Source: Bacteroidota bacterium
Lineage (GTDB): Bacteria; Bacteroidota; Bacteroidia; B-17B0; Aurantibacillaceae
Reading direction: 5' to 3'
Assembly (NCBI GenBank): GCA_030684395.1
Contig: JAUXTT010000025.1
Location: forward strand, 114,033-178,032
Length of the DNA: 64,000 nucleotides
The notes beneath the pieces are model-generated. The model had not been told where the DNA came from, searched no databases, and was given only the letters and a program-made list of their open reading frames with translations. The first letter of the stretch is position 1, and each line of letters starts with the position of its first letter. Positions 45,489 through 54,581 of this stretch are shown here, piece after piece. The position numbers and the translations under genes are program-made.

Positions 45489-48472
45489 GCGAAGAGGTAT
45501 TACAGGCACTAATGCAATTATTTGCTATCATCGCTAATCAGGATGGTGGTTCAAACAAGGCTCATAACGATTATGTCCAAAAATTTCTCATTTCCCAAAT
45601 TAGTGGGGACCGCATTAAAGAATTTGTAGATTATTATAACAGTTTCATTAAACCTCCGGAAGAAGGAGAGCAAGGTAAGCCGAAACTAACTTCTATGAAG
45701 GACTCCGTTCGTACTTTAGCTATTTGCAAAAAAATAAACAAAACCCTTAATCAAAAACAAAAAATTATTGTTTTTGCCAGGTTAATCGAATTTATTGAGC
45801 AAGATAAAGCAAACTCTCAGCTGAGGAATGAAATAATAAAAACGGTTTCTGAAGTTTTTAATATTACAGGCGAAGAATTTAAATCTATTCAATTACTGTT
45901 TACTGAAAATTATTCTGAATACACACCTGATTTCCTTCTTGTTCGCGAAACAAAAATCGAAAACGATTTTGCGAAGCAGATACAAATCCCGGGTTTTCAA
46001 GGCACCTGCGTTTTTCTATACCTGGCAGAGCATAATTTAATAGTATGTAAGTTTGATGGTGATGCGGAAATATTTTTGAATGGTCTGGTAATAAAACCCA
46101 ATCAATTATATCTCTTTTCTCCGGGAAGTTCCATTAGGCACGCTAAAGGAACAATTTTTTACTCTGATATAATAACCAAATTCCTTAATGAATCCTTTAC
46201 CGACTCCGTTTCGCTAATTGCCGACATAAATGAGCATCGCCACCCCAATGGTAAAAAAGCATTGCATTCCATTTACATAAACGAAAATTCCGGATCCCTT
46301 ATTGGAATTATGGGAGCGAGTGGATCTGGAAAAACGACCTTATTGAATGTTTTATCCGGTAATGACAAGTTGAGTGATGGTACTATCCTGATTAACGGAG
46401 AAAAAGTCAGTCATGAGAATAAAGAAATTCATGGTGTTATTGGTTTCATTCCACAGGATGATTTATTAATTGAAGAACTTACTGTATTTCAAAATTTATA
46501 TTTTAGTGCGCAACTTTGTTTCAAGGGAATAAGTGCGCAGGAGCTCAATTTGAAAGTAAGCAAATCGCTCAATTCACTTGGGCTTTATGAAGTAAAAGAT
46601 GTGGTTGTTGGTAATCCTTTGAATAAAAAAATTAGCGGAGGTCAACGTAAACGGTTAAATATTGCTTTAGAGTTAATAAGAGAGCCACAAATATTATTTG
46701 TAGATGAACCCACTTCGGGTCTTAGTTCCAAAGATTCGGAAAATGTGATGGATTTGCTAAAGGAATTAACTCAAAAAGGGAAGTTAATTTTTGTAGTTAT
46801 TCATCAACCCTCTTCCGATATCTATAAATTATTCGATAAAATATTTTTACTTGATGTAGGCGGTCACCCGATCTATTATGGTAATCCGGTAGAAGCTGTT
46901 ATGTATTTTAAGAAAAATACAAATCAAATTAATAGTGATATTGGAGAATGCCATTCGTGTGGAAGTGTTAATCCGGAGTTAATATTTAATTTAATTGAAT
47001 CAAAAGAAGTTGATGAATATGGGAATTATACCAATAAACGTAAAATTGGACCGGCAGGATGGTATGATTTGTTTAAAGCAAATTTCCCTCTAACCAAAGC
47101 AGATCTTTCAGCCAGTTATGAAAAGCTTAAGAAACTATTATTGCCCAATAAGGTATTTCAATGGCGAGTGTTTTTAAAAAGAGATACATTATCGAAACTC
47201 GCAAATAAACAATACCTGCTCATCAATTTATTGGAAGTGCCTGCTTTAGCTGTTCTACTTGCCACGCTGATCAGATATACCAATTATTCTAAAAATAACG
47301 GCGAATACAGTTACAATACAAATGATAATATTCCGGCGTATTTTTTTATGTCCATTTTAGTAGCCTTACTTGTTGGATTAACAGTTAGTGCCGAAGAAAT
47401 CTATAAAGACCAAAAAATTCTTAAGCGGGAGCGGTTCTTGAAATTGTCACGAATGTCTTACCTCCTTTCTAAGATTGTAATATTGTTTACCCTCTCATTG
47501 GTACAGGCATTTTTATTATGTGCAGTTGGAAATTTGATCCTGGAAGTACCGGGTAATTTCCTGTCGCTTTACTTTATGGTGTTTTCCGTTTTCTGTTCAG
47601 CGAATATAATCGGCTTAATCCTTTCTTCAACCTTTAATTCGCCTGTAACAATATATATAATTATTCCTTTAATTATTATTCCCCAAATGTTGTTAGGGGG
47701 TGCAATGTTCAGATTTTCTAAAATCAATTCGCTCTTCGGAGGAAGCAATCATGATGCGCCACCAATATCGGCAACAATGGTTTCACGTTGGGCATACGAA
47801 GCAATTATTGTGGAAGAATTTAAAAACAATCAATTTGAAAAGAACGTTTTTACGTTGGACAAAATTGAGAGTAATCTTAGTTATAAATTAAGTTATGTGT
47901 TCCCTAAAATAGAAGAGCTTAAAGAAATTCGGGTTGAGCGGGATACTTTACTAACTGCAGCGCAAAAGGATTTTATTGATTCGTTTACCAAAAAAAATAT
48001 TGACTCCGAATTTAAGCTGGCTGAAAAAAAGTACGGCAAAATTAATTTGAAAGAGGAGGAGGACTCCTTAGCTGCACTTAAAGTTGTAATTATCGAAAAA
48101 TATAATTTTATAATAAACAAAAAGGATTCTCTCATTAGTGAATTGCTAAAAAAGAATATTACAAAGGAAAAGTACACAAACGAAAGCATTGATGAAACAG
48201 TGACAAACAGCTTAGAAAAGGAAAAAATTGTAATCGACTCAAGTATGTATAATTTCATTGAGGTTATTGATCCTGTTTTTCAGGACCCGGATGAAAATGC
48301 TGTAGTTGGATTAAATAGCCACATGTTTTCAGTGAATAAAAAAATAGGAAATGTAATTCTGCCAACCTATACATATAATTTGATCGTTATTTGGTTAATC
48401 AACATTATTGGTTTTTTCTTATTGTATTTTGATGTGTTTAAAAAAGTGTTTTCCATTTCATTTAAAAAATAA
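45485..48472 (+). CDS. ABCG-like transporter with extra N-terminal regulatory domains
   Basis: Residues 1-155 are helical and resemble TerB-like domains (KQKIIVFARLIEFIEQDK, then EIIKTVSEVFNITGEEFKSIQLLF). Residues 155-240 form a small beta domain. The ATPase follows: Walker A GASGSGKTT (about 277-285), ISGGQRKRL signature (about 383), LFVDEPTSGLSS Walker B (about 402) and HQPSSDI. The ABC-2 membrane domain has about six helices (565-790, last one 965-985). A Lys/Glu-rich insert of nearly 170 residues lies before the final helix. The NBD-before-TMD order is the ABCG/White type. It overlaps the SiaC-like gene by ATGA and could be the switch's effector. Substrate unknown. Confidence 0.88.
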   Translation: MSEEVLQALMQLFAIIANQDGGSNKAHNDYVQKFLISQISGDRIKEFVDYYNSFIKPPEEGEQGKPKLTSMKDSVRTLAICKKINKTLNQKQKIIVFARLIEFIEQDKANSQLRNEIIKTVSEVFNITGEEFKSIQLLFTENYSEYTPDFLLVRETKIENDFAKQIQIPGFQGTCVFLYLAEHNLIVCKFDGDAEIFLNGLVIKPNQLYLFSPGSSIRHAKGTIFYSDIITKFLNESFTDSVSLIADINEHRHPNGKKALHSIYINENSGSLIGIMGASGSGKTTLLNVLSGNDKLSDGTILINGEKVSHENKEIHGVIGFIPQDDLLIEELTVFQNLYFSAQLCFKGISAQELNLKVSKSLNSLGLYEVKDVVVGNPLNKKISGGQRKRLNIALELIREPQILFVDEPTSGLSSKDSENVMDLLKELTQKGKLIFVVIHQPSSDIYKLFDKIFLLDVGGHPIYYGNPVEAVMYFKKNTNQINSDIGECHSCGSVNPELIFNLIESKEVDEYGNYTNKRKIGPAGWYDLFKANFPLTKADLSASYEKLKKLLLPNKVFQWRVFLKRDTLSKLANKQYLLINLLEVPALAVLLATLIRYTNYSKNNGEYSYNTNDNIPAYFFMSILVALLVGLTVSAEEIYKDQKILKRERFLKLSRMSYLLSKIVILFTLSLVQAFLLCAVGNLILEVPGNFLSLYFMVFSVFCSANIIGLILSSTFNSPVTIYIIIPLIIIPQMLLGGAMFRFSKINSLFGGSNHDAPPISATMVSRWAYEAIIVEEFKNNQFEKNVFTLDKIESNLSYKLSYVFPKIEELKEIRVERDTLLTAAQKDFIDSFTKKNIDSEFKLAEKKYGKINLKEEEDSLAALKVVIIEKYNFIINKKDSLISELLKKNITKEKYTNESIDETVTNSLEKEKIVIDSSMYNFIEVIDPVFQDPDENAVVGLNSHMFSVNKKIGNVILPTYTYNLIVIWLINIIGFFLLYFDVFKKVFSISFKK

Positions 48473-48482
48473 TATAAATAGT

Positions 48483-49400
48483 ATGAAGAAGTATATTTTA
48501 ACTTTTGGAGTTTTATCAGCCTTAACATTACTAAATGCTTGCTCGGGCGAAGGTGAAACTAAAACTGAAGAACAGATCTTTGCGGGGTCAGAAAAAAAGG
48601 CTGATGTGCAAATCAGCAAAGAGGTATTCGATGAAATGATTCAATCGTTGCCGCAACCAATTGAAATTGCAAACATCATCACCAAAGCAAAAATGCCTTT
48701 CTCGAAAGAAATGCTTGTTCCGAGTGAAAATGCCGGGAAATATGCTGATAAATATTACCAGGCTATGGCCTTTGGTGCATATGGTGTTGATTTAGGCTAT
48801 ATAAATTTAAACGATAAAAAAATATATGTTATTGAGTATTTGGAGGCAATCAAAACTATTGCCGCCAGCTTAAAAGTAGATCAGTTTTTTGATTTTCAAA
48901 CCTTGTATGAAATGACAAAAAACAGGCATGATGCAGATTCTTTGATTCATATATCAACACGCAACTTTAATAAAATTGATGAGTTTTTGAGAGAAGAAAA
49001 TCGAGGAGAGCTGAGCGTTTTAATGCTCATTGGTTCCTGGACTGAAGGGATGCATATGTTTGGGCAACTTTATAAAAAGGAGGCGAATGATGATTTGCTA
49101 AAAAGAATTGGAGAACAAAAAGTCGTTTTTGAGAATGTTATGGTGATTCTCGAAAAGCTTTCTAAAATAGAACATTTTGCCAAACTTAAAAATGATGCGG
49201 CAGAAGTAAAAAAGGCATTTTCAGCCGTAAAAATCAGTTATGAGTATCATGAGCCCGAAACAAAGGAAGTAAACGGAGAACTTATTATTATTGACAAAAC
49301 AGAAACCAAAGTGGAATTAACTCATGAAGAGGCATTAAAAATTATTACCGCAGTTGACCTCCTTCGCCAGAAATATATTCTTAACATAACAAAACAATAA
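48483..49400 (+). CDS. Hypothetical lipoprotein of the Sia/ABC operon
   Basis: From ATG 48483 the product starts with a lipoprotein signal (MKKYILTFGVLSALTLLNACSGEG, lipidated Cys20). The mature 285 residues are mostly helical (PQPIEIANIITKAKMPFSKEM, MAFGAYGVDLGYINLNDKK, LMLIGSWTEGMHMFGQLYKK). The frame extends back to 48408 inside the transporter gene, but that extension is not signal-like. It lies 10 bases after the transporter stop. The Gly/Ala/Tyr segment AYGVDLGY and the overall helical plan recur in Bacteroidota lipoproteins of unknown role. It may work with the transporter at the envelope. Confidence 0.75.
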   Translation: MKKYILTFGVLSALTLLNACSGEGETKTEEQIFAGSEKKADVQISKEVFDEMIQSLPQPIEIANIITKAKMPFSKEMLVPSENAGKYADKYYQAMAFGAYGVDLGYINLNDKKIYVIEYLEAIKTIAASLKVDQFFDFQTLYEMTKNRHDADSLIHISTRNFNKIDEFLREENRGELSVLMLIGSWTEGMHMFGQLYKKEANDDLLKRIGEQKVVFENVMVILEKLSKIEHFAKLKNDAAEVKKAFSAVKISYEYHEPETKEVNGELIIIDKTETKVELTHEEALKIITAVDLLRQKYILNITKQ

Positions 49401-49402
49401 TT

Positions 49403-49855
49403 ATGAAAACTAAATACCTGGTTTATCTGCTTTTGTTGGTAGTTCCTTTACTTGCATTTAAGAAGGATAAATGCAATTCGGATGCGATGTATGAAACATT
49501 AACTAAAAAACTAAAAAAATATTCTGTGCTTAAGGATTACAGATTATACATGAAAAAGAAAAAGAAAATTACCCCGGAGGATTATGAATACTTTACCGTT
49601 CCTCTTAACCGGGGAGTAAAATATAAATTCAGTGCAATGAGTTCCGGTGATTTCGAAGGCAAATTAGTTATTAACCTATATAATACGCCTCAGAAAGAAT
49701 TTTTGTTTGCTACCACTTTAATTCAGGGAACCACTGATGTTAGGGAGGCGATCGAATTTAAATGTCAGAGTACAGGAAACTTTTGTATAGGCTATTACTT
49801 TTTGGAAGGAAAAGAAGGCTGTGGGGTGGCAGTTTCTGCATTTCAACAAGAGTAG
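49403..49855 (+). CDS. Small secreted protein, paralogue of the 17719-18168 product
   Basis: The 150-residue protein has a signal peptide (MKTKYLVYLLLLVVPLLAF) and then a Lys-rich, beta-rich domain with RGVKYKFSAMSSGDF and the C-terminal FKCQSTGNFCIGYYFLEGKEGCGVAVSAF. The last 35 residues match the small secreted protein that opens the T9SS/gliding operon, including two Cys and the GCGxxV segment. It starts 2 bases after the lipoprotein stop and is the last gene of the cluster. Function unknown; a PPC-like sandwich fold is a guess. Confidence 0.75.
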   Translation: MKTKYLVYLLLLVVPLLAFKKDKCNSDAMYETLTKKLKKYSVLKDYRLYMKKKKKITPEDYEYFTVPLNRGVKYKFSAMSSGDFEGKLVINLYNTPQKEFLFATTLIQGTTDVREAIEFKCQSTGNFCIGYYFLEGKEGCGVAVSAFQQE

Positions 49856-50338
49856 TATAATTAACGCGTATTTAATTGCAAGCTACTAGCATTTGGTGAA
49901 GTTTTAGTGGTACAAAAACCCATAAACCTTTTAAGTTAGCACAAATGGAACCATGTGAAACACTTAATAAATTGCAATCTGAGAAATATAGTTGACGAAT
50001 TTTCATATAAGATGAAAATAATTGAGTGAAAAGTAAGATCAGTTTTTAGTCCGTAATAAACAACTCTTTATTTACGATTTATAGACTAAGTATAAAATTC
50101 ATTCGCTGCAATTAGGATAGTACCCGACAAATAATTCGCGAATAAATTCTTCTGCAGTCAGCAGATGGCTAAAGTTTTTTTCCAAAAGGATAAGCATGAC
50201 ATTTCTCATTTTTATCTGCGAAATTTTTTATGAAATTGCGGTGAAATGCAGGTTTTTGTTTAACGTAATATGAACAGAAGCGAAGTTATACGAAAACCTG
50301 ATGTAGGATTATTTGTTGGATGAAAGAACTATTGAGAT
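49856..50338. other. 483-base intergenic region between the two signalling modules
   Basis: No gene is seen; the longest plus-strand frames starting at ATG are about 16-22 codons. It contains small hairpins: ATTTTCAT/ATGAAAAT (49999-50019), CGTAATAAA/TTTATTTACG (50052-50076, one bulge) and TCTGC/GCAGA (50151-50165). None has the T-run of a terminator. No TAnnTTTG element close to the ATG at 50339 was found. The word AGGATAGTACCCG near 50115 only partly resembles the GGG-N4-CCC sites. Confidence 0.4.
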
Positions 50339-53134
50339 ATGAAACTAAAGGACACAAGTGTTAGAGTCAAGCTAAATGGCATTATTGCTCTACTTTTAAT
50401 TTTCGGCGTTACTGCTTATTTACTAATTTTTAATTTTAATGCGCAAAGGGCGAATGATGCGTTAAAAGTAGAGCTTTCCGGGAAGAATCGATTTTATTCC
50501 CAGCGGATTGCAGTATTAACCGGCTTACTCCAAAGCCCCAATCAGCAGATAGCCGGCAAGGCGAAGGAAGATTTGGTAATTTGCCTGGAAGCATTTCATA
50601 ATAATCTCCGCACACTAAAAGAAGGTAAGGAAGTTACAGGAAGTGAGCTTCGTTTTAGTATTGAACCGGCAGATAAAATTACTACTGGAAAGATTACTGC
50701 CCTAGAAAATATTCTGAAAGGAGTTGACAGAAACATTCAATTTATTTTAAAGGAAAAAGGAAAGCCGCCAATAAAAAGTACGGAAGGAAAAACTACTGAT
50801 TCATTACAGCAGCAGCTTATTCTGCAATTTCTTATTCAGGCACCAAATCAGCAGAATGTAATGTCTTCAGGTGGGATCAATCAAAATACTTCCCTTAAAA
50901 CTAACAACACTATTGCTCCGATAAAAAGCAATGACAAAAAAAATACAGCGTTTTATTTGCGCCTCCTGAGCGATACTATCAGAGATAATTCTTTATCAGG
51001 TAATAATACAGAAGAACATGTTTCAAACCCTGAATTAGATAGCGTTTATGCAGAAACCGAACAATTGTTTTTATCTAACTCCTTATTGAATGCTGCGCAA
51101 GGCTTGGTGGATCATTATAGTTTAGCAGCATTAAAAAAACAGAGTGAGTTTTATAATTTCCTGATTTTATTGGGAGCGCTAAATGGTGTGATTTTATTGT
51201 TTGCCTATTGGGCGTTTAAGCGCTACATAACTGATCCTATTCATAAACTGAGAGATATTGCACGCTTAATTACTGATGGTGATTTTGCTCACAAATGCAA
51301 AGTATCAACAAAAGATGAAATAGGTGAGATTGCACAATCCATCAACGATTTAATTGATAATTCAACTAAGGCTTCCAATTTTGCCGACAATATAGGTCAG
51401 GGAAAACTAGATATTGAATTTAAAGCAAAAAGTGAAAAAGATGTCCTGGGTCAATCATTATTAGTAATGCGTGATAATTTAATTAGTTTGTCGCATGAGG
51501 AAGCAAAAAGAAATTGGACAACCAAAGGATTAGCAATGTTTGGAGAAATACTCCGTTCTAATAATTCTGATTTAATTGAATTATCAAACAGCATTATTTC
51601 AAATTTGGTGAAATACCTTAATGCCAACCAAGGCTCAATATTTATTGTTAATGATGAAAAACCTTCTGATATTTTTATTGAGTTAAAAGCCAGCTACGCA
51701 TGGAATAAAAAGAAACACCTTAAAATGCGAATTGAGTTGGGAGAAGGGCTACTCGGGCAAACATGGCAAGAAGGAGAAACAGTTTTTCTAACGGATATCC
51801 CATCTGATTTTATTAATATAACATCCGGTCTTGGAGATGCCAGTCCCAATTGCATCATCATTGTTCCACTTAAAGTAAATGGGCAAATTTATGGCGTAGT
51901 TGAAATTGCTTCTTTCCATGTTTTCGAAAAACATCAAATAGATTTTCTGGAAAAACTGGGAGAAAGTATTGCATCTACAGTGTCCACTACTAAGATTAAT
52001 GAAAAAACGAAAGTACTGTTAGTTCAATCACAACAACAAACAGAAGAGATGAGATCTCAGGAAGAAGAGCTTCGTCAGAATATGGAGGAGATGCAAGCTA
52101 CACAAGAAGAGATGGAACGTGTATTGTCTGATAGCCGAAAACAACAGTCGGAAATGAGTGCGCGAATGGCGCAGGTTGATTTGGCATGTATCGTTTCTGA
52201 AGCAGATTTAAAAGGAAATATAACATTTGTAAACGATAAGTTTTGTGAAGTATCAAAGTATACAAGAGAAGAATTAATAGGCAAACCTCATAGCATTGTT
52301 CGTCATCCTGATATGCCGGCGGAAGCATTTAAACAAATGTGGGCAACAATTGGTAGTGGTAAAATATTTAGAGCCGAAGTAAAAAACAAGGCAAAAGATG
52401 GCACTCCATATTGGGTAGATGCTATCATTGCTCCAGTGCTTGGAGAAAATGGGAAACCAATAAAATACATAGGTATCAGATATGATATTACTGAAAACAA
52501 ACAAATGCAATTGCAGTTACAGGAGCAAATGCAACAAATGCAACAAAAAGAGGAAGAGCTTCGTCAAAACATAGAAGAGATGAATGCCACTCAGGAAGAA
52601 ATGCAAAGAGTACTTGTTGATAGCAGAAGTAAACAGTCCGAGTTAAATACCCGGATGGCGCAAGTTGATGAAGCATGTTTAGTGTCTGAAACGGACTTAA
52701 AAGGTGTAATTACTTTTGTGAATAAGAAATTCTGTGAAGTTGCAAAATACGCTCCCGAAGAATTATTGGGCAAACCGCATAATATTGTTCGCCATCCTGA
52801 TATGCCGGCAGAGGCCTTCAAACAAATGTGGGCAACTATTGGTAGTGGTAAAATATTTAGAGCTGAAGTTAAAAACAAGGCGAAAGATGGCACTCCATAT
52901 TGGGTAGATGCTATCATTGCCCCTGTGCTTGGCGAAAATGGGAAACCGGTGAAATACATTGGAATCAGATACGATATTACCGCGACTAAAAAAATGCAAT
53001 TGGCACTGGAAGAACAAATGCAATTAATGAGAGTAAAAGAAGAAGAATTAAGGCAGCATGTTGAAGAGATGCGGGCAATACAGGAAGATTTGGAGAAGAA
53101 GAACCAGGAACTGCAAAAAAGAAACAAGGAGTAA
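50339..53134 (+). CDS. Membrane PilJ-like/HAMP/GAF/two-PAS sensor without output domain
   Basis: Residues 11-30 and about 278-297 are membrane helices enclosing a periplasmic domain that starts like the type IV pilus chemotaxis (PilJ) N-terminal domain (KNRFYSQRIAVLTGLL). A HAMP domain follows (ITDPIHKLRDIARLITDGDF), then a GAF (about 395-560). Two Aer-like PAS domains come next ([35 protein letters not shown]), each preceded by a Glu/Gln-rich coiled coil ([18 protein letters not shown]), with a third coil at the end. No kinase, cyclase or MCP tip is present. cheR and CheB-domain genes follow at once, so the coiled coils may be the methylated part; inference only. Confidence 0.9.
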   Translation: MKLKDTSVRVKLNGIIALLLIFGVTAYLLIFNFNAQRANDALKVELSGKNRFYSQRIAVLTGLLQSPNQQIAGKAKEDLVICLEAFHNNLRTLKEGKEVTGSELRFSIEPADKITTGKITALENILKGVDRNIQFILKEKGKPPIKSTEGKTTDSLQQQLILQFLIQAPNQQNVMSSGGINQNTSLKTNNTIAPIKSNDKKNTAFYLRLLSDTIRDNSLSGNNTEEHVSNPELDSVYAETEQLFLSNSLLNAAQGLVDHYSLAALKKQSEFYNFLILLGALNGVILLFAYWAFKRYITDPIHKLRDIARLITDGDFAHKCKVSTKDEIGEIAQSINDLIDNSTKASNFADNIGQGKLDIEFKAKSEKDVLGQSLLVMRDNLISLSHEEAKRNWTTKGLAMFGEILRSNNSDLIELSNSIISNLVKYLNANQGSIFIVNDEKPSDIFIELKASYAWNKKKHLKMRIELGEGLLGQTWQEGETVFLTDIPSDFINITSGLGDASPNCIIIVPLKVNGQIYGVVEIASFHVFEKHQIDFLEKLGESIASTVSTTKINEKTKVLLVQSQQQTEEMRSQEEELRQNMEEMQATQEEMERVLSDSRKQQSEMSARMAQVDLACIVSEADLKGNITFVNDKFCEVSKYTREELIGKPHSIVRHPDMPAEAFKQMWATIGSGKIFRAEVKNKAKDGTPYWVDAIIAPVLGENGKPIKYIGIRYDITENKQMQLQLQEQMQQMQQKEEELRQNIEEMNATQEEMQRVLVDSRSKQSELNTRMAQVDEACLVSETDLKGVITFVNKKFCEVAKYAPEELLGKPHNIVRHPDMPAEAFKQMWATIGSGKIFRAEVKNKAKDGTPYWVDAIIAPVLGENGKPVKYIGIRYDITATKKMQLALEEQMQLMRVKEEELRQHVEEMRAIQEDLEKKNQELQKRNKE
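52061..53110 (+). repeat. Coil-PAS tandem repeat, period 489 bases
   Basis: The coiled coil plus PAS unit starting at 52061 recurs at 52550 with the constant offset of 489 bases (163 residues), and the coil alone starts a third time at 53039. The two PAS cores are nearly identical in DNA over about 190 bases (52301-52490 against 52790-52979), which indicates a fairly recent duplication or conversion. Confidence 0.85.
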
Positions 53135-53139
53135 ACGGG

Positions 53140-53991
53140 ATGAATACAATAGACATTGAGATTGATATAAGAGATATTAAGAGTTTTGTTCAATTTTTTA
53201 AAGAAAAATATGCTTATGATTTTTCTGATTATGCTTTGTCTTCTTTTAAAAGAAGGTTACAACGCTTATTACATATTAATCAACTGAAAGAATTAGCTGA
53301 ATTACAAAAAAAAATAATTTCCAACGAAATTCATTTTGAAAAAGTAGTTGAGGAAATTACGGTAAATACTACCGAAATGTTTCGTGACCCAGGTTTTTGG
53401 AAAAAACTTAAAGATACCGTTGTTCCTAACATTCTAAAAGAAAAGCAGGGTCGCATAAAAATTTGGCATGCAGCCTGCAGCTCAGGTGAAGAGGTTTACT
53501 CAATGGCCATAGTATTAAAAGAACTTGGAGTGCTTGAAAAGGCTGAAATTATTGCTACTGACATAAATGAAGAAGTTATGCAAAGGGCTAAAAGAGGTAT
53601 TTATTCCAAACAAACACTTCAGGTAAATACGGCAAACTATAAAAGCTACTCCAACGATGCTTTACCTGATTTTAATCAATACTATCATGAGAATGATGAA
53701 TACACCATACAACTGGAGCGCAGCTTAATCTCCGGCGTAAAATTCCAGCGATTTGATTTGGTAAAAGGCAGTGCCTTCGATTCTTTTGATTTGATTTTAC
53801 TGCGTAATGTTATGATCTATTTTAATTTCGAATTACAGGAAAAAGTTACGGAATTAGTTTACTCGAGCCTGAATAACAATGGCATATTGGCCCTTGGAAC
53901 TAAAGAGACTATCTCATGGACAAAAGCCTCTGAGAATTTTACCTTAAAAGATCCAGAAGATAAGATTTACAGAAAAAACATCCGGAACTAA
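53140..53991 (+). CDS. CheR-type methyltransferase of the second module
   Basis: A 283-residue methyltransferase with YALSSFKRRLQRLLHI, EEITVNTTEMFRDPGFW, IWHAACSSGEEVYSMAI (SAM loop), IIATDINEEVMQRAKRG and FDLILLRNVMIYFNF. It is closest in wording to the lone CheR at 25562-26374. It starts 5 bases after the sensor gene and is followed directly by the CheB-domain gene, so the three are co-expressed. Its substrate is probably the sensor encoded upstream. Confidence 0.94.
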   Translation: MNTIDIEIDIRDIKSFVQFFKEKYAYDFSDYALSSFKRRLQRLLHINQLKELAELQKKIISNEIHFEKVVEEITVNTTEMFRDPGFWKKLKDTVVPNILKEKQGRIKIWHAACSSGEEVYSMAIVLKELGVLEKAEIIATDINEEVMQRAKRGIYSKQTLQVNTANYKSYSNDALPDFNQYYHENDEYTIQLERSLISGVKFQRFDLVKGSAFDSFDLILLRNVMIYFNFELQEKVTELVYSSLNNNGILALGTKETISWTKASENFTLKDPEDKIYRKNIRN

Positions 53992-53997
53992 TTGTTT

Positions 53998-54564
53998 ATG
54001 GGAATTAATGGAAAATACAAAGTCATAGTAATTGGCGGGTCTGCAGGAAGTTTTCCTGTAATAGTTTCAATCTTAAATCAATTAAATTCGAATTTTCAGA
54101 TCCCGATAGTGATGTGTTTACACCGTTTAAAGCAATTTCGTCATGGATTTGTTGAGGCCTTGAGCCTTCAGTCAAATATTAAAATTATTGAGCCGGATGA
54201 TAAAACATCTATCAAACCGGGATGCGCATACCTTGCTCCGGCAAACTACCATTTATTGGCAGAGTTGGGATATACCTTTGCATTATCAACCGATGAAATG
54301 CATAAATTCTCACGACCGAGTATTGATTTAACATTCGAAACATTTTCGTATGCTTATCGCGAAAAAATGGTAGGCATTATTTTAAGTGGCGCTAATAACG
54401 ACGGAGCCACAGGATTGTTAAAGTGCAAAAAAAGAGGCGGGCTTACAATTATTCAAAACCCAAAAGAAGCATCTGTAAAAACAATGGTAGAAGGTTGTTT
54501 AAACCTGTTTCAGCCTGATATGGTTCTTAATACAAACGAAATTATTAGAACTATAAATTCATAA
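53998..54564 (+). CDS. Stand-alone CheB methylesterase domain, second module
   Basis: The 188-residue catalytic domain of CheB without receiver: VIGGSAGSFPV (Ser), MCLHRLKQF (His), GIILSGANNDGATG (Asp), APANYHLLAE. It is very similar to the product at 24127-24690, with the same CLHRLK and MHKFSRPSIDL-type segments. The frame opens at a TTG directly after the cheR stop; ATG at 53998 is preferred. It probably reverses the action of the CheR encoded upstream. Confidence 0.92.
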   Translation: MGINGKYKVIVIGGSAGSFPVIVSILNQLNSNFQIPIVMCLHRLKQFRHGFVEALSLQSNIKIIEPDDKTSIKPGCAYLAPANYHLLAELGYTFALSTDEMHKFSRPSIDLTFETFSYAYREKMVGIILSGANNDGATGLLKCKKRGGLTIIQNPKEASVKTMVEGCLNLFQPDMVLNTNEIIRTINS

Positions 54565-54581
54565 AACCACTAGATACTTGA

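Noticed and set aside
42279..49855. A complete SiaABCD system with diguanylate cyclase
   Set aside because: No GGDEF or EAL motif was found in any product of the window, so SiaD is missing here.
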